Source: Thiohalobacter thiocyanaticus
GTDB taxonomy: Bacteria > Pseudomonadota > Gammaproteobacteria > Thiohalobacterales > Thiohalobacteraceae
DNA length: 64,000 nt
Direction of reading: 5' to 3'
Assembly: GCF_003932505.1 (NCBI RefSeq)
Contig: NZ_QZMU01000001.1
Coordinates: 2,232,001 to 2,296,000 of the forward strand
A program made the translations under genes and the position numbers. The stretch's first letter is position 1. Every line of letters begins with the position of its first letter. Below, piece after piece: positions 29,988-40,425 of the stretch. The notes under the pieces were generated by a model that made no database searches, was not told the DNA's origin, and was given only the letters and a program-made list of their open reading frames with translations.

Positions 29988-31853
29988 TCAGGGCATTCTA
30001 CGGTCTTGCGTTTTGAAATAGGCATCCAGTATCTGCCGGGCGATCGGTGCGGCCACGCCGCTGCCGGAACCGCCGTTCTCCACCACCACCGCGACAGCGA
30101 TACGCGGCTCCTCCGCCGGGGCGAAGGCGATGAACAGGGCGTGATCACGCAGCCGGAAGGCGATTTCCTCCGGGTCGTATTCATAGTCCTCATCCTGCGG
30201 CATGCTGAAGACCTGTGCCGTGCCGGTCTTGCCGCCGAGGCGGTAATCGATGCCCTGGCCAATGGCCCGCGCCGTACCGCGAGGGCCGTGCACCACATCC
30301 ACCATGCCACGTATGACCTCGTCCCAGTTGCGGATGTCCGAGTGCGGGATCTGCCGGACCATCGGCTGGAACACCGGCTGCAGCTCGGGTTCGCCGGGCG
30401 CGTGCAGGGCTCTGACCAGATGCGGCTGATAGAAATTGCCATAGGTGGCGAGTGCCGCGGTGGCGGCGGCCAGCTGCACGGGCGTGGCCAGGTTGAAACC
30501 CTGGCCGATGCCGCTGATCAGGGTCTCGCCGGGGAACCAGGGCTCGTTCCTGGTGCGGCGTTTCCATTCGCTGGAGGGCAGCAGCCCGGGCAGTTCGCCG
30601 ACGATATCGATGCCGGTGCGCTCGCCGAAGCCGAACTGGCCGAGAAAGTCATGCATGCGGTCGATGCCCAGTGAGCGGGCCAGGTCGTAGTAATAGACGT
30701 CACAGGATTGAGCGATCGCATCGTGCAGGTCCATGTGGCCGTGGCCGCTGCGTTTCCAGTCGCGGTAGAGGCGCTCCTTGCCCGGCAGGGTATAGAAGCC
30801 GGGGCAGAAGACATGACTGTCGGGACGCACCACGCCCAGTTCCAGCCCGGCCAGGCCGACGAAGGGCTTGAGTGTGGAGCCTGGTGGATACTGGCCGCGC
30901 AGGGCGCGGTTGAACAGGGGCTGGTCCGGGTTGATCTGCAGCGCCTGGTAGCGCTTGTACTCGATGCCCTTGACGAAGGGGTTGGGGTCGAAGCCGGGCA
31001 GGCTGACCAGGGCCAGGACCGAGCCGTTGCGCGGGTCGATGGCCACGGCCGAACCGTTGAAGTCGCCGAAGGCGGCCTCCGCGGCCGTCTGCAGCCGGGC
31101 GTCGATGGTGAGATAAAGGTCACTGCCGGGGACCGGTGACTGGCGCTCGAGCACCCGCAGGGTCCGGCCCTGGGCGTTGGTCTCGAGCTGCTGGTAGCCG
31201 ACCGTGCCGTGCAGCACGTCCTCGTAGGTTTTCTCGATGCCGGTCTTGCCGGTGTGAGTGGTGCCGCGGTAGTTCTTCTCGTCCAGCACCTGCAGGTCGT
31301 TCTCGTTGATGCGTCCCACGTAGCCGATGGCGTGGGCAGCCTGGCTGCGCAGCGGGTAGTGGCGGGTCAGACCGGCCTGGATGTCCACGCCCTGAAAGCG
31401 GTGGCGGTTGATGGCGAAGCGGGCCACCTCCTGGTCGTTGAGATGCAGGCGCAGCGGTACGCCTTCGAAACGGTGCATGCGTTGACGCAGGCGGTGGAAG
31501 CGCTGCAGGTCCTGGTCGCGGATCTCGATCAGCCTGCCGAGCCGGGTCAGGGTGGCCTCCAGGTCGTCGACCTGTTCGGGCACGATGTCCAGACGGTAGG
31601 ACGGCAGGTTCTCGGCCAGCAGCACGCCGTTGCGGTCGAAGATCAGGCCGCGGGTGGGCGGCACCGGCTCGATCCGTACCCGGTTGTCCTCGGACAGGGT
31701 GCGGAAGTGCTCATGGGAGACGATCTGCAGATAGGCCAGCCGGCCGAGCAATGCCAGCAGCAGGAGGAAGGCGACCAGCGCCGCCGCCAGGGTGCGGCGC
31801 AGGAACAGGCGGCTTTCCTGGAGGTGGTCTTTCAGTGTGATGCGGCGTGCCAT
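29988..31853 (-). CDS. mrdA: Penicillin-binding protein 2 (elongation transpeptidase)
   Basis: 621 residues. Short cytoplasmic segment and one membrane helix (LAAALVAFLLLLALLGRLAY), a dimerisation domain, then the transpeptidase domain. Active-site STLK lies near residue 325 (PPGSTLKPFVGL), the second motif is SCDVYYYDLA and the third KTGTAQVFS. It cross-links peptidoglycan with RodA during lateral growth. It lies between mreD and rodA in the standard order. Confidence 0.96.
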   Translation of the reverse strand: MARRITLKDHLQESRLFLRRTLAAALVAFLLLLALLGRLAYLQIVSHEHFRTLSEDNRVRIEPVPPTRGLIFDRNGVLLAENLPSYRLDIVPEQVDDLEATLTRLGRLIEIRDQDLQRFHRLRQRMHRFEGVPLRLHLNDQEVARFAINRHRFQGVDIQAGLTRHYPLRSQAAHAIGYVGRINENDLQVLDEKNYRGTTHTGKTGIEKTYEDVLHGTVGYQQLETNAQGRTLRVLERQSPVPGSDLYLTIDARLQTAAEAAFGDFNGSAVAIDPRNGSVLALVSLPGFDPNPFVKGIEYKRYQALQINPDQPLFNRALRGQYPPGSTLKPFVGLAGLELGVVRPDSHVFCPGFYTLPGKERLYRDWKRSGHGHMDLHDAIAQSCDVYYYDLARSLGIDRMHDFLGQFGFGERTGIDIVGELPGLLPSSEWKRRTRNEPWFPGETLISGIGQGFNLATPVQLAAATAALATYGNFYQPHLVRALHAPGEPELQPVFQPMVRQIPHSDIRNWDEVIRGMVDVVHGPRGTARAIGQGIDYRLGGKTGTAQVFSMPQDEDYEYDPEEIAFRLRDHALFIAFAPAEEPRIAVAVVVENGGSGSGVAAPIARQILDAYFKTQDRRMP

Positions 31854-31865
31854 GGGCGGGTTCGT

Positions 31866-32357
31866 TCAACTGACGCGGAAGGCGCGGCGCAGCCCCCGCA
31901 GCAGCACGAACACCGCCGGCCACAGCAGCGCTCCCACCACCGAGGGCAGCCAGTACAGCCAGGACTGGATCGGTCGGCCGATGATGCCGTTGATCCAGAA
32001 GATGATCAGCTGGGCCAGCATCAGCAGCACCAGGATGCTCAGGCTCTGCTGCCACAGCGGGTGCAGACGCAGCCGCTGGTGCAGGGTGATGATCAGGTAG
32101 GTGGCCACGGCGTAGGCCAGGGCATGCTGGCCGAGCAGGGTGGCGGTCAGCACGTCCTGGAACAGGCCGGTCAGCCAGGCGATGCCCACGCCGATGCGCT
32201 GCGGCAGTGCCAGGCTCCAGTAGAGCAGAACCAGCAGCGCCCAGTCGGGGCGGTAGAGCTCCAGACCGGCCGGCAGCGGCACGATGCCGAGGATCAGGCC
32301 GATCAGCAGGCTGAGCAGGATCACGCCGCCGCCCTGGTGACGGACCAGGGTGCTCAT
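31866..32357 (-). CDS. mreD: Rod shape-determining membrane protein MreD
   Basis: 163 residues, five or six predicted helices (VILLSLLIGLILGIVPL, LLVLLYWSLALP, LSILVLLMLAQLIIFWI). Part of the elongasome that ties MreB and MreC to RodA-PBP2. The start overlaps the mreC stop by four bases. Sequence is weakly conserved in this family, so identity rests on topology, length and gene order. Confidence 0.92.
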   Translation of the reverse strand: MSTLVRHQGGGVILLSLLIGLILGIVPLPAGLELYRPDWALLVLLYWSLALPQRIGVGIAWLTGLFQDVLTATLLGQHALAYAVATYLIITLHQRLRLHPLWQQSLSILVLLMLAQLIIFWINGIIGRPIQSWLYWLPSVVGALLWPAVFVLLRGLRRAFRVS

Positions 32358-33259
32358 GGTGCTGCCTCCCCGGACGGCTCGGCCGCGGCAGGATCTTCAT
32401 CGCCGGCCGTTTCCTCCTCCGGCGAGTCGATCCGGGCCTGCCCCTGGGACCAGACCAGCAGTACCTCGCGGCTGCGGTTGAGTTCGGCCAGCGGCCGGGC
32501 GAAGACCTGGGCGAAGGATTCGCCCGGGTCGCGGATCACGGTTTCCACCTCCGCCACCGGATAGCCGGGCGGAAAGCGCCCGCCCAGCCCCGAGGTGATC
32601 AGCAGATCACCGGTTTCGATATCGGCATTGTTCGGCAGGTAAGGCAGGGACAGGCTGGTCAGTGAACCGGTGCCCAGGGCGATGCTGCGCAGACCGTTGC
32701 GGTTGACCTGCACCGGTACGGCGTGGGCGGGGTCGGTGATCAGCATGGCGGTGGCGGAAAAGGGGCCGGCCTGGATCACCTGGCCCATCACGCCATTGGC
32801 ATCGACCAGCGGCTGGCCGGTATAGAGATCATCGCTACTGCCCTTGTTGAGCAGGATCTGGTGACGGTAGGGGTCCAGGTCCACGGCCATGATCTCGGCG
32901 ATCAGTACCCGTTCGCGGACCTTGAAGGAGGAGTCGAGCAGTTCCCGCAGGCGCAGGTTTTCCGACTCCAGGGCCTCCAGCTTCTGCAACTCGGCCTTGA
33001 GGATGAGTTGCTCGGTGCGCAGCCGGGCGTTTTCCTCCTGCAGGGTGCGCCGGCTCGAGAGGGTTTCCTGGAACCAGTCCTGACTGGCTGCCGGCAGATC
33101 CACCAGCCACTGGATGGGGTAGACCACCACCGACAGGGCCGAACGCAGACTGTCCAGATGCTGCTGACGCTGGTCGAGGGTCATGAGGAGGATCGAAGCG
33201 AAGGCGAAGACCACCAGCCTGGCAGTCAGGGAGGGGCCTTGTGTGAAAATGAGTTTGAT
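32354..33259 (-). CDS. mreC: Rod shape-determining protein MreC, apparent ATC start
   Basis: 301 residues if begun at ATC 33259, reading I(M)-KLIFTQGPSLTARLVV, which lines up with the common MreC start M-K-x-I-F-x-x-G-P-S. GGAG lies nine bases upstream. No ATG, GTG or TTG exists further upstream in frame for a considerable distance. The first conventional codon is a GTG at 33214, which would remove most of the conserved N-terminus and shorten the membrane helix. The rest is standard: TM helix, coiled coil (LRTEQLILKAELQKLEALES) and two beta domains. The C-terminal 25 residues are acidic and Ala/Pro-rich. It forms a periplasmic scaffold that activates PBP2. Confidence 0.88.
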   Translation of the reverse strand: MKLIFTQGPSLTARLVVFAFASILLMTLDQRQQHLDSLRSALSVVVYPIQWLVDLPAASQDWFQETLSSRRTLQEENARLRTEQLILKAELQKLEALESENLRLRELLDSSFKVRERVLIAEIMAVDLDPYRHQILLNKGSSDDLYTGQPLVDANGVMGQVIQAGPFSATAMLITDPAHAVPVQVNRNGLRSIALGTGSLTSLSLPYLPNNADIETGDLLITSGLGGRFPPGYPVAEVETVIRDPGESFAQVFARPLAELNRSREVLLVWSQGQARIDSPEEETAGDEDPAAAEPSGEAAP

Positions 33260-33340
33260 GGTTCCGTGCTCCGCGTGTCCGGGTGTTGGACCAGCGGATA
33301 TGGTACCTGCATGGGGCGGGATGGGCTATACGGTGTTTGA

Positions 33341-33410
33341 GTGAGGAGTGAGGAGTGAAGAGTGAGGAGTGAGGAGTGAGGAGTGAGGAGTGAGGAGTGA
33401 GGAGTGAGGA
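33341..33410. repeat. Heptad tandem repeat (GTGAGGA, 10 units) between mreB and mreC
   Basis: Ten adjacent GTGAGGA units, one with a single substitution (GTGAAGA at 33355-33361), with a degenerate GCGGGGA flanking. On the transcribed (minus) strand it reads TCCTCAC repeated, a pyrimidine-rich, anti-Shine-Dalgarno-like tract in the mreB-mreC mRNA. Slippage could change its length. Confidence 0.95.
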
Positions 33411-33421
33411 GCGGGGAGGGG

Positions 33422-34615
<1,194 letters not shown>

Positions 34616-34657
34616 TTAATTTTCGCCTCTTCCGTCAATCAGCGAGGAGTCGCCGTC

Positions 34658-34945
34658 ATGGCCCTGAAGCCAGCGGAAGTGGAAAAGATCGCCCATCTGG
34701 CCCGCCTGGCCATCGATCCGGTCGATGTCGATCAGTATGCCCGCAACCTGTCCGACATCCTGGCCTTCGTCGAACAGCTCGAAGCGGTGGACGCGGCCGA
34801 TGTGACCCCCATGGCCCACCCCCTGGAAGCAACCCAGCGGCTGCGCCCGGATGTCGTCACCGAAACGGATCAGCGCACGCACTTCCAGGCCGGTGCCCCG
34901 GCCGTGGAGGCGGGCCTGTATCTGGTGCCGCGGGTCATCGAGTAA
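34658..34945 (+). CDS. gatC: Asp/Glu-tRNA amidotransferase subunit C
   Basis: 95 residues. Starts MALKPAEVEKIAHLARLAI with GAGGAG ten bases upstream. Small belt-like subunit that wraps GatA and GatB; ends PAVEAGLYLVPRVIE, the usual P-R-V-I/V-E/D ending. First of gatCAB, which amidates misacylated Glu-tRNA(Gln) and Asp-tRNA(Asn). Confidence 0.96.
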   Translation: MALKPAEVEKIAHLARLAIDPVDVDQYARNLSDILAFVEQLEAVDAADVTPMAHPLEATQRLRPDVVTETDQRTHFQAGAPAVEAGLYLVPRVIE

Positions 34946-34978
34946 GACGTTCTTTCAGCGATCAGCAACGGATACCCC

Positions 34979-36433
34979 ATGCATACCAAAACCCTGGCCG
35001 AGCTGGCCCGCGGCCTGCGTGACCGGGCCTTCTCCAGTGAGGAGCTGACCCGGCATTATCTCGAGCGCATCAAGCGCCACGACGGTCAGCTCAACAGCTT
35101 CATCACTCTGTGCGAGGACAGCGCCCTGGCGCGTGCCCGCGAGGCCGACATCCAGCTCGCTTCCGGCAAGCCGGGGCCGCTCGCCGGCATCCCCTTCGCC
35201 CACAAGGACATTTTCTGCACCGACGGCGTGCGCACCAGCTGCGGTTCACGCATGCTGGACAACTTCATCGCCCCCTATAATGCGACCGTCACCGAGCGGC
35301 TGCAGCAGGCCGGCGCCGTCATGCTGGGCAAGACCAACATGGACGAATTCGCCATGGGCTCGTCCAACGAAACCAGCTACTACGGTCCGGTGAACAATCC
35401 CTGGAATCCGGATACCGTCCCCGGCGGTTCCTCCGGCGGTTCGGCTGCCGCGGTGGCCGCCCGCCTGGCGCCGGCGTCCACCGGCACCGATACCGGTGGC
35501 TCCATCCGCCAGCCGGCCGCTCTGTGCGGCATCACCGGGCTCAAGCCGACCTATGGCCGGGTATCGCGCTACGGCATGATCGCCTTCGCCTCCAGTCTGG
35601 ATCAGGCCGGACCCATGGCCGCCAGCGCCGAGGATGCCGCGCTCATGCTGCAGGCCATGGCCGGGTTCGACCCGCGCGACTCCACCTGCGTGGACCGGCC
35701 GGTGGAGGATTACAGCGCCGGGCTGAACAATGACATCCGGGGCCTGAGGATCGGTCTGCCGAAGGAGTACTTCGGCGAGGGCCTGGATCCCGCTGTGGCG
35801 AAGGTGGTCGAGGCCGCCATTGCGGAGCTGAAGCAGCTCGGCGCCGAGCCGGTGGAGATCAGCCTGCCCAACGCGGGCCTGGCCGTGCCCACCTATTATG
35901 TGGTCGCGCCGGCCGAATGCTCCTCGAATCTTTCCCGCTTTGACGGCGTGCGCTTCGGCTACCGCTGCGACAATCCGCGCGATCTGGAGGACCTGTACAA
36001 ACGTTCCCGGGGCGAGGGTTTCGGCCCCGAGGTCAAGCGCCGCATCATGATCGGTACCTACGCCCTGTCGGCCGGCTACTACGACGCCTATTACCTCAAG
36101 GCCCAGCAGGCGCGGCATCTGATCGCCGACGACTTCAAGGCCGCCTTCGAGAAGGTGGACGTGATCGCCGGCCCCACCGCCCCGAACACGGCCTTCCGCC
36201 TGGGCGAGAAGGTCGACGACCCGGTGACCATGTACCTGTCGGATGTATTCACCATTGCCGTGAATCTGGCCGGCCTGCCCGGCATGTCGGTCCCGGCCGG
36301 CTTTGTCGAGGAACTGCCGGTGGGCCTGCAGCTGATCGGCAACTATTTCGAGGAAGACCGGCTGCTGAACGTGGCGCACCGTTACCAGCAGGTCACCGAC
36401 TGGCATACGCGGATCCCGAAGGGGTTCGAGTGA
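34979..36433 (+). CDS. gatA: Asp/Glu-tRNA amidotransferase subunit A
   Basis: 484 residues. Amidase-signature enzyme that releases ammonia from glutamine. Catalytic Ser-cisSer-Lys: lysine in [11 protein letters not shown], cis-serine and nucleophile region in [13 protein letters not shown] and [17 protein letters not shown]. Full length. It is followed by a 213-bp spacer with repeat sequences before gatB, which is unusual for this operon. Confidence 0.97.
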   Translation: MHTKTLAELARGLRDRAFSSEELTRHYLERIKRHDGQLNSFITLCEDSALARAREADIQLASGKPGPLAGIPFAHKDIFCTDGVRTSCGSRMLDNFIAPYNATVTERLQQAGAVMLGKTNMDEFAMGSSNETSYYGPVNNPWNPDTVPGGSSGGSAAAVAARLAPASTGTDTGGSIRQPAALCGITGLKPTYGRVSRYGMIAFASSLDQAGPMAASAEDAALMLQAMAGFDPRDSTCVDRPVEDYSAGLNNDIRGLRIGLPKEYFGEGLDPAVAKVVEAAIAELKQLGAEPVEISLPNAGLAVPTYYVVAPAECSSNLSRFDGVRFGYRCDNPRDLEDLYKRSRGEGFGPEVKRRIMIGTYALSAGYYDAYYLKAQQARHLIADDFKAAFEKVDVIAGPTAPNTAFRLGEKVDDPVTMYLSDVFTIAVNLAGLPGMSVPAGFVEELPVGLQLIGNYFEEDRLLNVAHRYQQVTDWHTRIPKGFE

Positions 36434-36485
36434 GCTGGATGAATGGCCACGGAAAACACGGAAAGCACGGACATGTTAATAGTAA

Positions 36486-36570
36486 TGTAGGTCGGGTTAG
36501 CGCAGCGTAACCCGACATGGGAGTGACCTACCGTGTCGGGTTACGCCCTGCCGGGCTAACCCGACCTACA
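36486..36570. repeat. Inverted pair of TAGGTCGGGTTAG-type repeats between gatA and gatB
   Basis: Left unit TGTAGGTCGGGTTAGCGCAG and onward to TAACCCGACA (36486-36517). Right unit in opposite orientation (36534-36570). Each unit is itself palindromic (CGGGTTA...TAACCCG). A diverged relative lies near 39577-39618 (TAGGACGG...CCCGACCTACGA). These are short non-coding intergenic repeats also seen in other proteobacteria. Confidence 0.85.
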
Positions 36571-36646
36571 GTCTATCCCTGATACGTGTTCAAAGCGGTT
36601 TTGCTTGTATCCTGTATCTTGCAACTTGTATCTGGAGTAAAGCGAC

Positions 36647-38083
36647 ATGCAATGGGAAGCAGTCATCGGCCTGGAGATCCACGCCCAGCTGGCGACGAAG
36701 AGCAAGATTTTCTCCGGCGCCTCGACCGCCTACGGCGCGGCACCCAACACCCAGGCCTGCGCGGTGGATCTGGGCCTGCCGGGCGTGCTGCCGGTGCTGA
36801 ACGAGGAGGCGGTGCGCATGGCGGCCAGCTTCGGTCTGGCCACGCACGCGACCGTCGCCCCGCGCTCGGTGTTCGCGCGCAAGAACTACTTCTACCCCGA
36901 CCTGCCCAAGGGCTATCAGATCAGTCAGTACGAGCTGCCCATCGTGCACACCGGCTATCTCGACATCGAGCTCGAGGACGGCGAGACCAGGCGCATCGGC
37001 ATCACCCGCGCCCACCTGGAGGAGGACGCCGGCAAGTCACTGCACGAGGGTTTCCACGGGGTCACCGGCATCGATCTCAACCGCGCCGGCACCCCGTTGC
37101 TGGAAATCGTCTCCGAACCGGACCTGCGTTCGGCCAAGGAGGCCGTCGCCTACATGAAGAAGCTGCATTCGCTGGTGCGCTACCTGGAGATCTGCGACGG
37201 CAACATGCAGGAAGGCTCCTTCCGCTGTGATGCCAATGTCTCCATCCGACGCAGGGGCGAGCATCGCTTCGGTACCCGCGCCGAGATCAAGAACATCAAC
37301 TCCTTCCGCTTCGTCGAGCGCGCCATCAACTTCGAGATCGAGCGTCAGATCGAGGTGCTGGAATCCGGCGGCGCCGTGGTGCAGGAGACGCGCCTGTACG
37401 ATGCCGGCAAGGACGAGACCCGCTCCATGCGCACCAAGGAGGAGGCCAACGACTACCGCTATTTTCCCGACCCGGACCTGCTGCCGGTGGAGCTGGACGC
37501 GGCCTTCATCGAGGCGGTGCGCAAGACCCTGCCGGAGCTGCCGGACGCCAAAAAGAGCCGGTTCATGGAACAGTACGGCCTATCCGCCTATGACGCCGGC
37601 GTGCTCACCGCCAGCCGCGAAATGGCCGACTATTACGAGGCCGTGGTTGAAGCCTCGAAGGTGGAGGGCAAGCTGGCCGCCAACTGGGTGATGGGCGAGC
37701 TGTCCGCCGCGCTCAACAGGGACGGCATCGAGGTCGAGGACTCGCCCATCGATGCCCGGGCGTTCGCCGGCCTGCTCCAGCGCATCGGCGACAACACCAT
37801 CTCCGGCAAGATCGCCAAGACGGTGTTCGAGGCCATGTGGGCCGGCGAGGGCGATGCCGATGCGGTGATCGAGGCCAAGGGCCTGAAGCAGATCACCGAC
37901 ACCGGTGCCATCGAGCAGATGATCCGCGAGGTCATCGAAGCCAACCCGCAGCAGGTCGAGCAGTATCGCTCCGGCAAGGACAAGCTGTTCGGCTTCTTCG
38001 TCGGCCAGGTGATGAAGGCATCCAAGGGCAAGGCCAACCCGGCCGAGGTCAACAAGCTGCTCAAGCAGCTGCTGGATGAATAA
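36647..38083 (+). CDS. gatB: Asp/Glu-tRNA amidotransferase subunit B
   Basis: 478 residues. Kinase-like subunit that activates the tRNA-bound acid with ATP. Starts [20 protein letters not shown]; keeps [18 protein letters not shown] and the zinc or tRNA-binding cradle. The C-terminal YqeY-like helical domain ends [11 protein letters not shown]. Upstream: TGGAG ten bases before the ATG. It may need its own promoter because of the repeat-filled spacer after gatA. Confidence 0.97.
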   Translation: MQWEAVIGLEIHAQLATKSKIFSGASTAYGAAPNTQACAVDLGLPGVLPVLNEEAVRMAASFGLATHATVAPRSVFARKNYFYPDLPKGYQISQYELPIVHTGYLDIELEDGETRRIGITRAHLEEDAGKSLHEGFHGVTGIDLNRAGTPLLEIVSEPDLRSAKEAVAYMKKLHSLVRYLEICDGNMQEGSFRCDANVSIRRRGEHRFGTRAEIKNINSFRFVERAINFEIERQIEVLESGGAVVQETRLYDAGKDETRSMRTKEEANDYRYFPDPDLLPVELDAAFIEAVRKTLPELPDAKKSRFMEQYGLSAYDAGVLTASREMADYYEAVVEASKVEGKLAANWVMGELSAALNRDGIEVEDSPIDARAFAGLLQRIGDNTISGKIAKTVFEAMWAGEGDADAVIEAKGLKQITDTGAIEQMIREVIEANPQQVEQYRSGKDKLFGFFVGQVMKASKGKANPAEVNKLLKQLLDE

Positions 38084-38136
38084 AGCGGCTTGTTGTAGAA
38101 GCCGCGAATAACGCGAATAACCCCGGTGGGTCCTCC

Positions 38137-38218
38137 GTCATTGCGAGCCGCGTCAGCGGCGCGGCAATCTCGTTAGGCTGTCGCCTCTGGGAGATTGCTT
38201 CGCGTTGCTCGCAATGAC
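38137..38218. repeat. 82-bp palindromic element with 12-bp terminal inverted repeats
   Basis: Ends GTCATTGCGAGC and GCTCGCAATGAC are perfect inverted repeats; inner GGCAATCTC and GAGATTGCTTC also pair. It lies between gatB and the convergent JAMM gene. Elements of this kind are short non-autonomous (MITE or REP-like) repeats in many bacteria. Confidence 0.8.
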
Positions 38219-38230
38219 AATGGAGCGCAT

Positions 38231-38665
38231 TCATTCACGTTCATTCGCGGCTGACCCAATTACGATTTCCGCTTCCTCGACACCACCTCCACCAATCCAC
38301 CAGCCCCGCAGTTCGGGCGCATCCGCGTTCTGCAGCGAAATGATCAGGTTCAACGCCTCGGGGTAGGCGGCCTGTTCGATATCGACGGCCGAAGGCCGGG
38401 CCGGCGCATCGGGGTGGGAGTGGTAGATGGCGAACAGCGCCTCGCCGGCCTCGCGCATGGCACGCATGGCAGCAATCTGGCCGGTCGGATCGAGTTCGAA
38501 GCGCGATTGCGGGTGCCGGGCGACATTGTCCACCGGGTAGATCCGGTAACCTGAATCCGGCCGGTGACCGACCAGCCCGCAGACTTCCACCTCCGGTGCG
38601 GCCTGCGCGGCATCCAGCAGTGACTTGATCAGGGCGTGGGGCAGAGTGATACTGCGGTCAGGCAT
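38231..38665 (-). CDS. JAMM/MPN zinc metallopeptidase (Mov34 family)
   Basis: 144 residues. The JAMM motif is complete: glutamate in VEVCGLVGH and H-x-H-P...D in YHSHPDAPARPSAVD, which together bind zinc. Prokaryotic members cleave at the C-terminal Gly-Gly of ubiquitin-like sulfur carriers such as CysO or ThiS-type proteins. A MoeB/ThiF-type E1 gene lies 2.2 kb away on the same strand, suggesting a shared sulfur-carrier pathway. No sulfur-carrier gene is visible in the window. No strong ribosome site precedes the ATG. Confidence 0.85.
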   Translation of the reverse strand: MPDRSITLPHALIKSLLDAAQAAPEVEVCGLVGHRPDSGYRIYPVDNVARHPQSRFELDPTGQIAAMRAMREAGEALFAIYHSHPDAPARPSAVDIEQAAYPEALNLIISLQNADAPELRGWWIGGGGVEEAEIVIGSAANERE

Positions 38666-38724
38666 TGGGATACATTCAGTGATTCGATGCCCGCATGATA
38701 ATCGCGCCCGCTCCGGAGCCCAAC

Positions 38725-39564
38725 ATGTCCGAACGCCTGCTGCTGTGCAGTGACCTCGACCGTACCCTGCTCCCCAATGGCAATCAGCCCGAATCCCCTG
38801 AAGCGCGGCCGCGCCTGCGTCGGTTGGCGCAACGGCCGGAGCTGGTGCTGGCCTATGTCTCGGGGCGCAACATCGACCTGATCGAGTCGGCCATCGAACA
38901 GTATCACCTGCCGCATCCGGCCTATGCCCTGGCCGACGTGGGCACTTCCATCTACCGCTGGCAGGGCGGCGACTGGCGCCTGTGGGAGAGCTGGCGGCAG
39001 AAGATCGGCCACGACTGGAAGCTGTATCGCAATCACGACCTGCGGCCCCTGCTGGACGACATCGAGGAACTGGCGCTGCAGGAGGAGACCAACCAGCACG
39101 ATTACAAGCTCAGCTATTACGCCATGCCGGACCTGGTCGACAGCGGCGTGCTGCTGGAGCTGCGCCGGCGGCTGCGCGAGCTGCATATCGACTTCGAACT
39201 GGTGTGGAGCCTGGACGAGACCAGTAACACCGGGTTGCTGGATATCCTGCCGGCCAGTGCGACCAAGCTGGGTGCGGTGCGTTTCCTGATGCAGGAGCTG
39301 GACCTGGGCCGTCATCACACGGTGTTCGCCGGCGACAGCGGCAATGACCTGAATGTCCTGACCAGCGACATCTCCGGGGTGCTGGTGGCCAATGCCACCG
39401 ATGCAGTGCGCCAACAGGCCCTGCGCGAGGCCGGGGCGCGCAACCAGACGGCGGCGCTGTACTGCGCCCACGGCGGCTTTCTCGACATGAACGGCAACTA
39501 CAGCGCCGGGGTGCTGGAGGGGCTGGTGCATTTCCACCCCGAAGTCCGGAGCTGGATCGAATAA
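38725..39564 (+). CDS. HAD-family sugar-phosphate phosphatase (sucrose-phosphatase-like)
   Basis: 279 residues from ATG 38725 with GGAG six bases upstream. HAD motif I is CSDLDRTLLPNG, motif II is near AYVSGRN and motif IV is VFAGDSGNDLNVL. The cap is of the Cof/SPP type. Closest in pattern to sucrose-6-phosphate phosphatase and relatives acting on glucosylglycerate or mannosylglycerate phosphates, which make compatible solutes. The substrate is not determined by sequence, and no sugar-phosphate synthase lies nearby. Confidence 0.75.
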   Translation: MSERLLLCSDLDRTLLPNGNQPESPEARPRLRRLAQRPELVLAYVSGRNIDLIESAIEQYHLPHPAYALADVGTSIYRWQGGDWRLWESWRQKIGHDWKLYRNHDLRPLLDDIEELALQEETNQHDYKLSYYAMPDLVDSGVLLELRRRLRELHIDFELVWSLDETSNTGLLDILPASATKLGAVRFLMQELDLGRHHTVFAGDSGNDLNVLTSDISGVLVANATDAVRQQALREAGARNQTAALYCAHGGFLDMNGNYSAGVLEGLVHFHPEVRSWIE

Positions 39565-39792
39565 TTTACACCGTAGGACGGACATGATGCCGGGAACGCT
39601 GCGCTTATCCCGACCTACGAACTTCAAACTGCAAAGGCGAAAAACGCGCGTTAAGGACTAATGTGTTGTTTCGCCTGTTATCGGGTCGCAGGGTGGTGGT
39701 CTGTGACGGAATAGCAGGATGCGTGATTTATGGGAACAAGCGTTGGAATTTGCATTCCCTTCGCGCGCCTTCATCGCCTTTGCGGTTTGTCT

Positions 39793-40425
39793 TTATTGAT
39801 TGGAGGTGACCGCTGCCAACTGCCGATCATGCCACCGCGACAGTGTCAGCAGCGCCACCGCCGCCCCGAGCAGCGCCAGGGCCATGTCCGACTGGGTGTC
39901 CCACACATAGCCCTGGGTGCCGAGGAAGGATTCGACAGCCTGTTCGTTGAGCAGGGCCGCCCACCATTCGATCAGCTCGTAGAAGGCGCTGATGGCCAGG
40001 CAGATGGCGAGGATGATGGGCGCGAGCCAGGCACGCACCCGCACCACAGAAAAACGCAGCAGGATCTCGCGGGCGACGATGGCGGGGACAAGGCCCTGGG
40101 CGAAGTGACCCAGCTTGTCGAAATTGTTGCGCGGCCAGCCGAACCAGCCCCCGATCACGTCGAAGGCCGGTACCCGGGCATAGGTGTAGTGCCCGCCCAC
40201 CATCAGGATGATGGCGAACAACAGGATCAGGACGTAGGCCAGCGGCGTGAGTGGAAAGCGCCGCCGGGTGGCGATGAGGATCGCCAGCCCGAGCATGGCC
40301 GGCGACACCTCCATCCACCAGGTCAGGCGGTCGTGGGGCTCGATGCCCGACCAGATCAGAACCCCGACATAGGTGATCAGCCACAGCCAGCCGGCCGGTC
40401 CGGGCAGGTACGGTGCGGCCCTCAT
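39793..40425 (-). CDS. DUF2238 (YjdF-like) membrane protein
   Basis: 210 residues with about six helices (WLITYVGVLIWSGIEP, AYVLILLFAIILMVGGHYTY, LAPIILAICLAISAFYEL). Conserved polar features include GGHYTYA, NNFDKLGHFAQGL and YELIEWW in membrane segments, typical of DUF2238/YjdF. Function unknown. It starts four bases inside the lipoprotein gene (ATGA overlap), so it is the third gene of an E1-lipoprotein-DUF2238 operon. Confidence 0.8.
   Translation of the reverse strand: MRAAPYLPGPAGWLWLITYVGVLIWSGIEPHDRLTWWMEVSPAMLGLAILIATRRRFPLTPLAYVLILLFAIILMVGGHYTYARVPAFDVIGGWFGWPRNNFDKLGHFAQGLVPAIVAREILLRFSVVRVRAWLAPIILAICLAISAFYELIEWWAALLNEQAVESFLGTQGYVWDTQSDMALALLGAAVALLTLSRWHDRQLAAVTSNQ

Noticed and set aside
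33341..33410. CRISPR array
   Set aside because: Units are seven bases with no spacers, so it is a simple tandem repeat.
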